From: CAYGZM01 sp964354365
GTDB taxonomy: Bacteria; Planctomycetota; Phycisphaerae; Sedimentisphaerales; Anaerobacaceae
Direction of reading: 5' to 3'
Assembly: GCA_964354365.1 (NCBI GenBank)
Contig: CAYGZM010000012.1
Coordinates: forward strand, 1 to 44,210
DNA length: 44,210 nucleotides
Positions 24,556 through 32,255 of the stretch are shown piece after piece. Both the position numbers and the translations under genes were made by a program. The notes beneath the pieces are model-generated. The model made no database searches. It was not told where the DNA came from and saw only the letters and a list, made by a program, of their open reading frames with translations. Positions within the stretch are counted from its first letter, which is position 1. Each line of letters starts with the position of its first letter.

Positions 24556-25977
24556 TTACTCGGCCTGCAAGATCAGACGGATGATGAATATTCCGCCAGA
24601 CTGAACCTCAACAGACGTGCGGCCTCCCAGCGCCGTGACGATTCTTTGCACCAGGGCCAACCCCAGACCACAGTGGATGCCTGTTTCCGTTCGCGCTGAA
24701 TCGCCGCGCCAGAGGCAATCGAATACGTGTGCCGCCTGCTCGTTTGTGAGCTGGCATCCGGTATTGGAGACGGCGATTTCAACGCAGCCGTCTGTTTGAC
24801 GGGCCGTTGTCCAGATTCGCCCGGCATCGTCGGCGTACTCGACGGCATTGTCGAGAATGTTCGAGAATACTATGGACAGACTCTCACGGTCTGATTGACA
24901 AGTCGTATGGGCGGGTACGCGGTTCTCAAAAACGATGCTGCGTTTGGCCGCCCCGGCACTGAAGGGCCGCCAGGAGGAGTCTATGAGCTCTGCGAGGCGA
25001 ATTCGCTCGCAGCGAAAAGCCGTCTGTTTGGCTTCGATGCGGGCGAGCGTCAGCAGGTTGTTGACCATTGCCTGCATATTCTTTGCGATGGCAAGGCAAT
25101 CGCAAAGTGCGGTTTGATACTCGTCTGTGCGGCGGGTCCTCGTCAGAGTCACTTCGAGTGTGGAGCGTATTCCGGCCAGGGGCGTTCGCAGCTCGTGGGC
25201 GACATCGGCGGCGAAACGGCGTTCCCGGCGGAAAGAGGCTCCCAGGCGGGCCAGCAGCTCATTGAGCCTGTTTTTGATTGGCATAATCTCGGCGGGCATC
25301 TTTTCCGATCCGACTCTAACGTTGAGGTCGTCTTCGGTTACCGCCGCTATCTCGGCGGCAAGGGAATTCAGGGGGCAAAGGCCCCGGCGAACAACAACGG
25401 CTGCGACGAGAACGGATAGTGTGATTGTGCCGACCGAGGCAATCAAAAGCAGCCAGCGCAAGAACTCCAAATGTCGCAGCATATCGCCGGCGTCCCGAGC
25501 AACTACGAGGGTGAGTGCGAGCGTCTTTTCCGGCTGGGGCGGGTTTTTCTCCTCGCTGTCTGCGGTTCTCGGGCGGAATCCGAGGCCAACGGCCCGGCCG
25601 GGGCGGTCATTTCTCAATTGCAGCGCACGGAAGGCAAGCTCGCCCGTGGCGCCTTCAAAACGCAAGAGGTCATCTGCGCCCAATGAAGGCGACCTCGCAA
25701 GAACGACGCCGTCGGGCCGCCATAGCTCGTAGTAAGTGGGGTGTTCGGCCTCTTGAAATTCTGGCATCTGCTCGACTTCAAATTCGAGCTCAATCTCCCC
25801 GTGATTCTGTTCGACGGATGCGGCCAGTATGCGGGCCATGGATGCGAGCGACGTGTCAAACTGGTTGATCAGCGCGCGACGGATGGCCGTGTAGATTACG
25901 AGGCTAAAGACGACCAATAACAGCGTCATGCCGCCTATGATGCCCACGAGTAAACGCACACGAAGCGAACGATTCAC
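24556..25977 (-). CDS. sensor histidine kinase (heavy-metal-sensor/CusS-like)
   Basis: A 473-residue membrane kinase. It has a transmembrane helix at ~9-31, a ~140-residue periplasmic sensor region, a second helix at ~172-196, a HAMP linker (~197-250), a HisKA domain with phospho-acceptor His261 in VAHELRTPLAGI, and an ATPase domain with N box Asn373/Asn377 (SNILDNAVEYA), a VSNTG motif in the D box, an F box (VFDCLWRGDSAR) and a GLGLALVQ G box. The D-box aspartate is replaced by Asn, as is common in CusS/IrlS-type kinases. Its start overlaps the response-regulator stop by four bases, so the two are translationally coupled. The ligand is unknown; a downstream-acting link to the PepSY protein gene upstream is possible. 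Confidence 0.92.
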   Translation of the reverse strand: MNRSLRVRLLVGIIGGMTLLLVVFSLVIYTAIRRALINQFDTSLASMARILAASVEQNHGEIELEFEVEQMPEFQEAEHPTYYELWRPDGVVLARSPSLGADDLLRFEGATGELAFRALQLRNDRPGRAVGLGFRPRTADSEEKNPPQPEKTLALTLVVARDAGDMLRHLEFLRWLLLIASVGTITLSVLVAAVVVRRGLCPLNSLAAEIAAVTEDDLNVRVGSEKMPAEIMPIKNRLNELLARLGASFRRERRFAADVAHELRTPLAGIRSTLEVTLTRTRRTDEYQTALCDCLAIAKNMQAMVNNLLTLARIEAKQTAFRCERIRLAELIDSSWRPFSAGAAKRSIVFENRVPAHTTCQSDRESLSIVFSNILDNAVEYADDAGRIWTTARQTDGCVEIAVSNTGCQLTNEQAAHVFDCLWRGDSARTETGIHCGLGLALVQRIVTALGGRTSVEVQSGGIFIIRLILQAE

Positions 25978-26648
25978 GATTGCGCTCCTAAAATATACCC
26001 ACGACCTCGCACTGTGCGAATCAGGGCGGGTTTGCCGGGACGTTCGATCTTCCTGCGGAGATAGCCGATATACACGTCCACGACATTACTTGATACAGAC
26101 GAGCTGAACTCATAGACGTGCTCCCATATATCCGTGCGGGACACCGTCTGGCCGGCCCGCATCGCCAGGTACTCCAGCAGGGCGTATTCTCGCGGTGTAA
26201 GCTGAATTTCGTCCCGGCCGCGACAGACGCGCTGTGCCGTCAGGTCAATCCGCAGGTCCTGAATTTCAATTTGAGGGTTCTTCTTTCTGTAACCGCGGCG
26301 CACTAATGCGCGAATCCTTGCGAGCAGCTCCTCGAACGCAAAGGGCTTGACAAGATAATCGTCCGCCCCGAGGTCCAGACCGGTCACACGGTCCTGCAGC
26401 TCGTCTTTGGCGGTGAGGATCAAGACGTGGGACTTTCGGCCTTGAGACCTGAGCTTCTTGAGTATCTCAAGCCCATCGAGGCCCGGCAGCATCAGGTCAA
26501 GTATTATTGCATCATAGTCGTTGTTCAAGGCATACCATAGGCCCTCGCTGCCGTCGGCAGTGGTATCCACGGCGTAACCGGCTTCCCGGAGTCCCTTCGT
26601 CAGCGACTCTCTGAGCGGTCGATAATCTTCTATAACGAGCAGACGCAT
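25974..26648 (-). CDS. OmpR/PhoB-family response regulator
   Basis: A 224-residue DNA-binding regulator paired with the following kinase. The receiver domain has the acidic pair Glu7-Asp8, phospho-acceptor Asp51 (LDLMLPGLDG), the switch Thr79 and Lys101 in LVKPF. The C-terminal winged helix (~125-220) has the usual LTPREYALLEYLA and SNVVDVYIGYLRRKIE recognition region followed by RTVRGRGYIL. I placed the start at the ATG at 26648, because MRLLVIED is the normal receiver beginning; a longer frame to 26756 would add 36 residues not seen in this family. The kinase start overlaps its stop by four bases. Confidence 0.93.
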   Translation of the reverse strand: MRLLVIEDYRPLRESLTKGLREAGYAVDTTADGSEGLWYALNNDYDAIILDLMLPGLDGLEILKKLRSQGRKSHVLILTAKDELQDRVTGLDLGADDYLVKPFAFEELLARIRALVRRGYRKKNPQIEIQDLRIDLTAQRVCRGRDEIQLTPREYALLEYLAMRAGQTVSRTDIWEHVYEFSSSVSSNVVDVYIGYLRRKIERPGKPALIRTVRGRGYILGAQS

Positions 26649-26813
26649 TAGAACACCTATTGCACAAGAGCGCCGTGGAGCAAGCGCGACTACAGGTCCT
26701 ACGGTGCACATTCTATACAGTTTCGTGAACCTCCAACGAACAAGCGAGCTCATCAAGCCAACAAGCGCCTTCGCGGTGCGGCCAGCTCTCTCTGGCGGAA
26801 AATGTCACCGACC

Positions 26814-26978
26814 CTAAACAGGCGACCCTGCTTTAAGAACAGCCGCATCGATAGTATTGCCCCCGGCTCGCAAAATCTCTACGGTGGCTTCACTGGCTGA
26901 GGGGAAAGCGGTGGCAACCATTCCGCCGACGCCGGTAGCGCACTTACGCCCACGAGTCACTACTCCTAAAGCGCTCAC
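26814..26978 (-). pseudogene. N-terminal relic of gamma-glutamyltransferase
   Basis: A 54-codon frame opening at GTG 26976-26978, which overlaps the stop of the PepSY gene, and closing at TAG 26814. Its residues 16-46 read GGMVATAFPSASEA then ILRAGGNTIDAAV, which is the diagnostic start of gamma-glutamyltransferase proenzymes (usual form: GMVAT-x-PLAS, EILRAGGNAVDAAV). The remaining ~500 residues, including the autocatalytic threonine, are absent and the homology stops after DAAV. It is a broken gene between the PepSY protein and the response regulator, probably all that remains of a former downstream gene of the PepSY transcript. Confidence 0.7.
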
Positions 26979-28174
26979 TTGTCCTTCTGCTCCACACCTT
27001 CGTCCTCTTTATCTTGGTCTGCGTCGGTCTCCTCCTCCTTTTCGGTTCCGAGATACTTGCCTTTCGCAGATATGAGGATGTCTAACTCCTTGCCGTTCAG
27101 GACAACCTCCGCCTCGTACACAATTTTTCCATCAACATACTTTTTCTCGATCTCCGTGACCTCTCCGCCGGCGGCGTGTTTCTTTATGGCAGTTCGCACC
27201 GCACGCGGCAAATCGTTGAGTGCAACGCTCACCTCTTTGGTTTTGCCATATCCGGTCAGCAGCAAATCTTCATCCTGGATGAGGCCCACACCCAGCGCGT
27301 ATGTTTTGTAACATTTATCGTTGGGGTCCAATCCGGAGGTTTCTTCCACTCTGATGCAATTTTTGAACGTTCCCGCCGGCGTCTTCATCGTCACGTCGTC
27401 GCTGATTATCTCAGCCCTATCCATGGCATTCGGCGCGATCTCCTGGTAATGTCTGGCCCCAAGCAGAACCGTCCCCGGCATTATGATGCCCGCTTTCGAG
27501 TCCTTCCGGTCCGCTCGCCACGCCCCCGAGTGCTTGACTATCTTGCCGTCCTCGTAATCATCCACATCCTCTCCGAAATAGAATACGTCGCCGTGCTCTT
27601 TGCAGACGGCGAAGAAGTTCCTTGAGACCTCCTTGAGTTGGCCATCTTCTTCCTCCCGTTCCTCCACGACCCTCGTTTCTATACTGCCGATTTTCTTGGT
27701 CTCATCCAGGACGGTAATGACCACTTTTGCTGTACGGCTCTCCAGCACGAGCTGATGCCCCGGTTCCAGGATGAAGAACCGATTCCCGCCAACCGAAGAG
27801 AACGTGCAGCTCTCCTGACCAAACGAGTCGGTCCACTTTTTTTCTTGCTTGCCGGCCTGGGTTGCTTCCTCGGCAGCCTTTTCCTTAATTTCAATGACCT
27901 TCCCTTCGGGCGAGATTTCAACTTCGTACTCTTTTCCATCAGCACGTACGTCAACGTCGTACTGGCCCGGATTCTCGCCCTCGACCTCCTGCTGAATTGC
28001 TATGATCTGGCCCTTCGCAAAGGCTTTCTCGATAGCACTTTTTATGACAGCCGGCAATTCCGACGGCTGGATAGATATTTTTTTCTCCTGTGGTGCAGCC
28101 TCAGATGCAAAACCCGCGGTCACCAGCATTACGGACAATCCGACAACAACAAGTTTCCAGTTTCTCGACTTCAT
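26975..28174 (-). CDS. exported protein with two PepSY-like domains
   Basis: A 399-residue protein from the ATG at 28174, which has AAGGAG at the right distance; the open frame continues to 28237 but the extra 21 residues come from repeat DNA. A signal peptide covers ~1-26 (WKLVVVGLSVMLVTAGFA). Two similar ~60-residue units bracket the chain: LPAVIKSAIEKAFAKGQI...YEVEISPEGKVIEI near the N terminus and LPRAVRTAIKKHAAGGEV...LDILISAKGKYLGTE near the C terminus, both with the PepSY-like alternation of helix and beta hairpin. Between them lies an unassigned beta-rich domain (~110-310). The tail is strongly acidic. The gene lies just upstream of a two-component system, a frequent setting for PepSY proteins. 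Function unknown. Confidence 0.78.
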   Translation of the reverse strand: MKSRNWKLVVVGLSVMLVTAGFASEAAPQEKKISIQPSELPAVIKSAIEKAFAKGQIIAIQQEVEGENPGQYDVDVRADGKEYEVEISPEGKVIEIKEKAAEEATQAGKQEKKWTDSFGQESCTFSSVGGNRFFILEPGHQLVLESRTAKVVITVLDETKKIGSIETRVVEEREEEDGQLKEVSRNFFAVCKEHGDVFYFGEDVDDYEDGKIVKHSGAWRADRKDSKAGIIMPGTVLLGARHYQEIAPNAMDRAEIISDDVTMKTPAGTFKNCIRVEETSGLDPNDKCYKTYALGVGLIQDEDLLLTGYGKTKEVSVALNDLPRAVRTAIKKHAAGGEVTEIEKKYVDGKIVYEAEVVLNGKELDILISAKGKYLGTEKEEETDADQDKEDEGVEQKDK

Positions 28175-28210
28175 TTTCCGTCTCCTTAATTTGAAAAAAC
28201 CATCAATGAG

Positions 28211-28283
28211 TTCTGCAAAATTGCAGGTAATCAACAAACGATTTTTTCTTTTCTAAGTAGGCCTAACCTGCAATTTTGCAGAA
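28211..28283. repeat. 73-bp inverted-repeat element, short form (copy A)
   Basis: Perfect 18-bp terminal inverted repeats, TTCTGCAAAATTGCAGGT at 28211-28228 and its reverse complement at 28266-28283. From 28229 to 28288 it is identical over 60 bp to 33407-33466 in copy B, and both are preceded by ATGAG. It lacks 93 bp that copy B has after the left repeat, so it is probably an internal deletion derivative. It lies 37 bp upstream of the PepSY gene start. Confidence 0.75.
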
Positions 28284-28470
28284 GCCTTGTAAAAAACATC
28301 ATTCTACGGCCTTACGTCATTGTCTGGCCGTCCCTATCACTATTCTGTGAGGTAATATTATCAAGTCAAAAATGAGAATATCGTGAGAAAGGCCGTTTTT
28401 TTGGAATTTTTCCCATATCGAGGCTGTTCCGGGATGATTTGGCGGAAAACGGCACAATCTGCGGCGTCGG

Positions 28471-28485
28471 TGACAATTATTGTCA
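28471..28485. promoter_or_regulatory. perfect 15-bp palindrome upstream of comM
   Basis: TGACAAT-T-ATTGTCA, a perfect 7-bp inverted repeat about one base apart, roughly 50 bp upstream of a possible comM promoter. It could be a dimeric-repressor operator; which protein binds is unknown. Confidence 0.35.
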
Positions 28486-28512
28486 GTCATCGGCCGTGTG
28501 GCCTGAAATTGC

Positions 28513-28542
28513 TTGCGGGGAAGCCTGGACAGGACGTAAAAT
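28513..28542 (+). promoter_or_regulatory. possible sigma70 promoter of comM
   Basis: TTGCGG at 28513-28518 and TAAAAT at 28537-28542 with an 18-bp spacer, 30 bp before the ATG. The -35 match is partial, so this is tentative. Confidence 0.3.
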
Positions 28543-28572
28543 GTCCACCTCAGCTCAAAGAAAGGGGTTTGT

Positions 28573-30102
28573 ATGTTGGCGAGACTGCATAGTGTTACCC
28601 TCGAAGGGATTGATGGTGTAATCTGCGAGGTTGAGGTTGACGTTGGCCGGGGCGGATTCGAGAAGTCAGTCATTGTTGGACTGCCCGATACGGCGGTCAA
28701 GGAGAGTATCGAGCGGGTCAGAAGCGCGATTGTCAACTGCGGGTACAGGCATCCAAAGACGCAGTCGGTGATAAACCTCGCCCCGGCGGACGTGAAAAAG
28801 GCCGGGCCTGCGTTCGATTTGCCGATTGCGCTCGGCATGCTGATCGGGCAGGGTGCTTTGGTAAATTCGGATCTCAACGGCGCAATTATCCTGGGCGAGC
28901 TGGCCCTGGACGGGAGGGTACGGCCGGTCAACGGGGTCTTAAGTATGGCGATGACGGCGGCGGAGAGCGGCTTCGGCAGAATGATAGTCCCGCTGGAGAA
29001 CGCCAAAGAAGCGGCGGTCGTTGAAAAGATGGAGGTCTTCGGGGTCGGCTCGCTGACCCAGGCGGCGGGATTTCTTTCCGGCCAACTGCCGTTAGAGACG
29101 ACCACCGTTGACATCGAGGAGCTTTTCAAGGTTTCGTCGAATTACGAGGTTGATTTTGCGGACGTGAAGGGCCAGGAGAGCGTCAAGCGTGCGGTAACGG
29201 TGGCGGCGGCGGGTGGGCACAATATAATGATGATCGGGCCGCCCGGCGCCGGAAAAACGATGCTGGCGCAAAGGCTGGCGACTATCCTGCCGCGTTTGAG
29301 TCTGGCTGAGTCGCTTGAGACGACGCGGGTGTATTCGTCGGTGGGTCTGCTGGACAAGGACAAGGCGCTTTTGGCGACGCGGCCGGTTCGGATGCCGCAC
29401 CATTCAGCGAGCGGCCCGGCGCTAATCGGGGGCGGGACGACACCTCGACCGGGTGAATTGTCGCTGGCTCATTTTGGGATATTGTTCCTTGACGAATTTG
29501 TGGAGTTTCCGCGGCACGTTCTTGAGATGATTCGCCAGCCTTTGGAGGACGGTTTCGTTATAGTCTCCCGCACTAAGAAAACAATCAAGTTTCCCGCGCA
29601 GTTTATGCTTGTTGCCGCGATGAATCCATGTCCGTGCGGCTATTTCGGCAGCGACGCGAGGCGCTGCAAATGTACGCCGGGGCAGATAGCGCGGTACTTG
29701 TCGAAGGTCTCGGGGCCGTTGGTGGACAGGATCGATATCCATATTGAGGTGCCTGCCGTAAGTTTCAGCAAGCTGCGGTCGCGGTCGGGGCAGCTCGATT
29801 CGGCTGCGATGAGAAAGGCCGTGGTCGCAGCCAGGGCAGTTCAGGCCGAGCGGTTTGGGGATCAGGTGATTATGACCAACGCGAGGATGAGCCACAAGCA
29901 GGTGGAGCGATTCTGCTGCCTGGATTCGCCGAGCGAGCTTATCCTCAGGCAGGCGATGACGGAATTCGGACTCAGCGCCCGGGCGCACGACAAGATTTGC
30001 AAAGTGGCGCGGACGATAGCGGATTTGGCGGGGGCCGAGGCCATCGCCGCGGAACACATCGCAGAGGCAATCAGCTACCGAAAGCTGGACAGGAGATTAT
30101 AA
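28573..30102 (+). CDS. comM: ComM/YifB-family AAA+ ATPase (Mg-chelatase-like)
   Basis: A 509-residue AAA+ protein. The N-terminal ChlI/Lon-like domain (1-170) starts with the family hallmark LARLHSVTLEGIDG and contains VVGLPDTAVKES-like and INLAPADVKKAGPAFDLPIA motifs. The AAA+ core has Walker A Gly222-PPGAGKT229, Walker B ILFLDE (303-308) and a cysteine-bearing MNPCPCGYFG loop with RRCKC. A C-terminal helical domain ends with SYRKLDR, typical of the family. In naturally transformable bacteria ComM is a hexameric branch-migration helicase that aids integration of incoming DNA; most non-transformable bacteria also carry it. The ribosome-binding site is AAAGGGG. The stop is followed within about 10 bp by gene debris on the other strand. 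Confidence 0.93.
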   Translation: MLARLHSVTLEGIDGVICEVEVDVGRGGFEKSVIVGLPDTAVKESIERVRSAIVNCGYRHPKTQSVINLAPADVKKAGPAFDLPIALGMLIGQGALVNSDLNGAIILGELALDGRVRPVNGVLSMAMTAAESGFGRMIVPLENAKEAAVVEKMEVFGVGSLTQAAGFLSGQLPLETTTVDIEELFKVSSNYEVDFADVKGQESVKRAVTVAAAGGHNIMMIGPPGAGKTMLAQRLATILPRLSLAESLETTRVYSSVGLLDKDKALLATRPVRMPHHSASGPALIGGGTTPRPGELSLAHFGILFLDEFVEFPRHVLEMIRQPLEDGFVIVSRTKKTIKFPAQFMLVAAMNPCPCGYFGSDARRCKCTPGQIARYLSKVSGPLVDRIDIHIEVPAVSFSKLRSRSGQLDSAAMRKAVVAARAVQAERFGDQVIMTNARMSHKQVERFCCLDSPSELILRQAMTEFGLSARAHDKICKVARTIADLAGAEAIAAEHIAEAISYRKLDRRL

Positions 30103-30112
30103 GACTGAGCGG

Positions 30113-30157
30113 TGTCTGATCCGCCAGGATAGCACTTACAAAACCAAGCTCGATCAT
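30113..30157 (-). pseudogene. N-terminal relic of a sugar-phosphate isomerase/epimerase
   Basis: An ATG at 30155-30157, preceded by AAGGAGA, encodes MIELGFVSAILADQT, the characteristic opening of planctomycete xylose-isomerase-like TIM-barrel proteins (usual form: LGFVSAILPDLT). After 15 codons the similarity stops, about 10 bp from the comM stop codon, and the frame runs out shortly afterwards inside comM. The rest of the gene (~280 codons) is missing. Confidence 0.55.
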
Positions 30158-30172
30158 TTTATTCAACTCTCC

Positions 30173-30295
30173 TTATCCGACCTTTACCCATGCTTGCTTG
30201 CTGTTACTTTCCATAATCGACTCGCACAAAACCATCTCGCGAAGTCCGTCCTTGAAGGTCGGATATGACGGGGGACCCAAAGTCCAAGGACGCAT
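30173..30295 (-). pseudogene. C-terminal relic of a Gfo/Idh/MocA oxidoreductase
   Basis: The last ~33-40 codons of an oxidoreductase remain, ending with TAA at 30173-30175: GPPSYPTFKDGLREMVLCES followed by IMESNSKQAWVKV. This is the usual C-terminal helix of the family (FKDGLR, then a Glu-Ser pair, then WVKV). It lies 15 bp upstream of the isomerase relic on the same strand, an order often seen in intact sugar-catabolic operons. The N-terminal ~90% of the gene is lost where a transposase fragment on the opposite strand begins. Confidence 0.6.
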
Positions 30296-30407
30296 CCCGT
30301 TTACGGATGAAGAACGGCGGTCACTTGTCGATGCTGCTCCGGCTATAGGCCGGAAACTGATGAAATCTGCGGTTAATATTGTTAAGCCTGCCTCTCCGGG
30401 ACTTTAG
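30285..30407 (+). pseudogene. transposase/integrase N-terminal fragment
   Basis: A frame ending at TAG 30405 encodes GRIPFTDEERRSLVDAAPAI then GRKLMKSAVNIVKPASPGL. This resembles the start of DDE integrase-type transposases common in planctomycetes (LTDEERRxLA...GRKALxxVATIVKPxTILxWHRR), breaking off after IVKP just before the usual TIL-WHR. No catalytic DDE domain and no terminal inverted repeats are visible, so it is an insertion-sequence remnant, and it abuts the oxidoreductase relic. Confidence 0.5.
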
Positions 30408-30615
30408 GAGAGACATTGTCATACATCGCAATCCTCGGCCGGTGCTTGCATGCCGAGGACCCGGATGGTAAAATACCTAACTGATGTGGCAAAGGTTACT
30501 TCGCCTGCGAGATGCTCGTATGGGTGGATGCGCCCCACGGCGTCGAGAAAGATGTGGACGAAGTGAAGAAAAGCAAGAAGTGGTCTGTAGTAGAGAGTAA
30601 TGAAGGAGAAAAACC
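30408..30615. other. spacer before the sulfatase gene
   Basis: Contains one hairpin, CCTCGGC at 30433-30439 with GCCGAGG at 30452-30458 (12-nt loop). A plus-strand frame of about 40 codons around 30480-30615 (MLVWVDAPHG and onward) has no recognisable family and could be more debris. AAGGAG at the right end is the sulfatase ribosome-binding site. Confidence 0.4.
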
Positions 30616-32019
30616 ATGAACAGCTTATCGCGAAGAGAGTTCCTCAGAGCCGGGCTTGCCGCAGGAGCGGTTGCGTCGCTGGGCAGCCCCACAGCGAGTA
30701 GCCGGCAAGCCAAGCCGGCCGCTCGGCCTAACATTGTCTTTGTTCTTTCGGATGATTACGGTCTGGATGGCGTGGGATGCTACGGCTCGGACCGCCACAA
30801 AGACCGGACCCCCAACATCGATGCCCTGGCCCGCGGCGGCATCCGGTTCGAGCGGTGCTATTCGACGCCGCTGTGCGGGCCGACGCGCTGCGAGATTATG
30901 ACGGGCCGCTACCCCTTCCGCACGGGCGGCCTGACCAATCAGACAGCAGGACAGCCGGTGCCGCAGGATGAGTACCCGCTTGCGCGGATACTCACGGAGG
31001 CCGGCTACGATACGTGCAGTGTGGGCAAGTGGCGGCAGATGGGGGCCACGCCGGGCGATTGGGGCTTCGGCGACTACATCACCGACCCGACGGCGGGCGG
31101 CTGGTACTGGCAGAAGAGCTACACAAAGAACGGGCAGCTCGTGGAAACAGACAAGGAGATCTACTACCCCGATGTCACGCACGACCACGCGGTGGATTTC
31201 CTGCGACGACACGCAGCAGGCGGCGCAGAGGCAGGCAAGCCGTTCTTTCTGTACTACCCATCCCACCTGGTCCATGGGCCGATCCTGCGGACACCCGACA
31301 GCAAACCCGGCGAGCAGGACGGGCAGACACTTTACAACGACAATGTCGCTTATCTGGACAAGCAGGTGGGCGCGCTGGTGGCCGAACTGGACCGGCTGAA
31401 ATTGCGGGAGAGCACGCTGATAGTTTTCTCCGGCGACAACGGCACGGCGGGTCAGTCCGGCACGATTAACGGACGTCAAATCAATGGCCAGAAGGGCACG
31501 ATGATGGAAGGCGGCGCACGAGTGCCGCTGATTGCCAACTGGAAGGGCGTCACGCCGGACGGACGGGTGCTCAAGGACCTGGTGGATTTCAGCGATGTGT
31601 TGCCGACGTTCGCGGAAGTGGCCGGGGCGAAGACGCCCGGGAAGGTTGTGTATGACGGTCGAAGCTTCGCGCCGCAGCTTCGCGGCCGAAAAGGCAATCC
31701 GCGCGAGTGGATTTTCGTACAGCTTGGCCGTAACTGGTATGTCCGCGACGACGAATGGAAGCTGAACCAGGCCGGCGAGTTGTTCGATATGAAGGATTCG
31801 CCGATTGTCGAGAAGCTGGTGCCGGGCGATTCGAAGGATGAGGCGGCGGCAGCGGCACGAAAACGGCTTCAGGCGGTGCTGGATAAGCTCAATCCGGCCG
31901 GCGGCAAGACGATCTCCGCTGAGGAAGCAACGGCGGAAAAGGACCGGGCGAAAAAACGGGCTGAGCGACAGAAACAAGGGCAAAAGCCAAAGAAAGCCGC
32001 TCGAAAGGCCCAGCAGTAA
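30616..32019 (+). CDS. Tat-exported formylglycine-dependent sulfatase (arylsulfatase A type, S1)
   Basis: A 467-residue sulfatase. It has a Tat leader (SRREFLRAGLAAGAVASLG, ~5-23); metal-binding Asp46/Asp47 in VLSDDYG; and the sulfatase signature Cys87-Gly-Pro-Thr-Arg91 in LCGPTRCEIMTGRYP, where Cys87 is converted to formylglycine by an anaerobic or aerobic maturase encoded elsewhere. SVGKWRQ corresponds to the GKWH lysine, although the family histidine is replaced by Arg. FSGDNGTAGQ gives the C-terminal metal site. The final ~55 residues are a Lys/Ala/Arg-rich tail (KKRAERQKQGQKPKKAARKA) unusual for the fold. The start is supported by AAGGAG. Expected to desulfate a glycan or small aryl/alkyl sulfate; substrate unknown. 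Confidence 0.9.
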   Translation: MNSLSRREFLRAGLAAGAVASLGSPTASSRQAKPAARPNIVFVLSDDYGLDGVGCYGSDRHKDRTPNIDALARGGIRFERCYSTPLCGPTRCEIMTGRYPFRTGGLTNQTAGQPVPQDEYPLARILTEAGYDTCSVGKWRQMGATPGDWGFGDYITDPTAGGWYWQKSYTKNGQLVETDKEIYYPDVTHDHAVDFLRRHAAGGAEAGKPFFLYYPSHLVHGPILRTPDSKPGEQDGQTLYNDNVAYLDKQVGALVAELDRLKLRESTLIVFSGDNGTAGQSGTINGRQINGQKGTMMEGGARVPLIANWKGVTPDGRVLKDLVDFSDVLPTFAEVAGAKTPGKVVYDGRSFAPQLRGRKGNPREWIFVQLGRNWYVRDDEWKLNQAGELFDMKDSPIVEKLVPGDSKDEAAAAARKRLQAVLDKLNPAGGKTISAEEATAEKDRAKKRAERQKQGQKPKKAARKAQQ

Positions 32020-32255
32020 CACCGACTGGTCGCGCAGCGGAAACAGGGGCGAAAGAGACAGAGACGGCGTTTCCTTCTTCGCCGCCTTCGTGAGCCAAAA
32101 ATTGACGGGCTGACGGAAGCTACGCAAGCCCACGGATTCGCGTGGCTGTTCCTTGACGCCGTGCTCGCAGAGGAGGCCGGTGGTGTCGCCATCGCCCTGA
32201 TATGGAACGACCGTTGGCAACCCACGGGCTGGGCGTTAGATAAAGTACTGAAACG

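Noticed and set aside
28317..29129. 270-aa minus-strand frame over the comM start
   Set aside because: Ser/Pro/Thr-rich translation opposite a conserved ComM N terminus; no start signal.
30625..32220. 531-aa open frame antisense to the sulfatase gene
   Set aside because: The sense strand has a Tat leader and the CxPxR sulfatase signature; the antisense frame has no motif.
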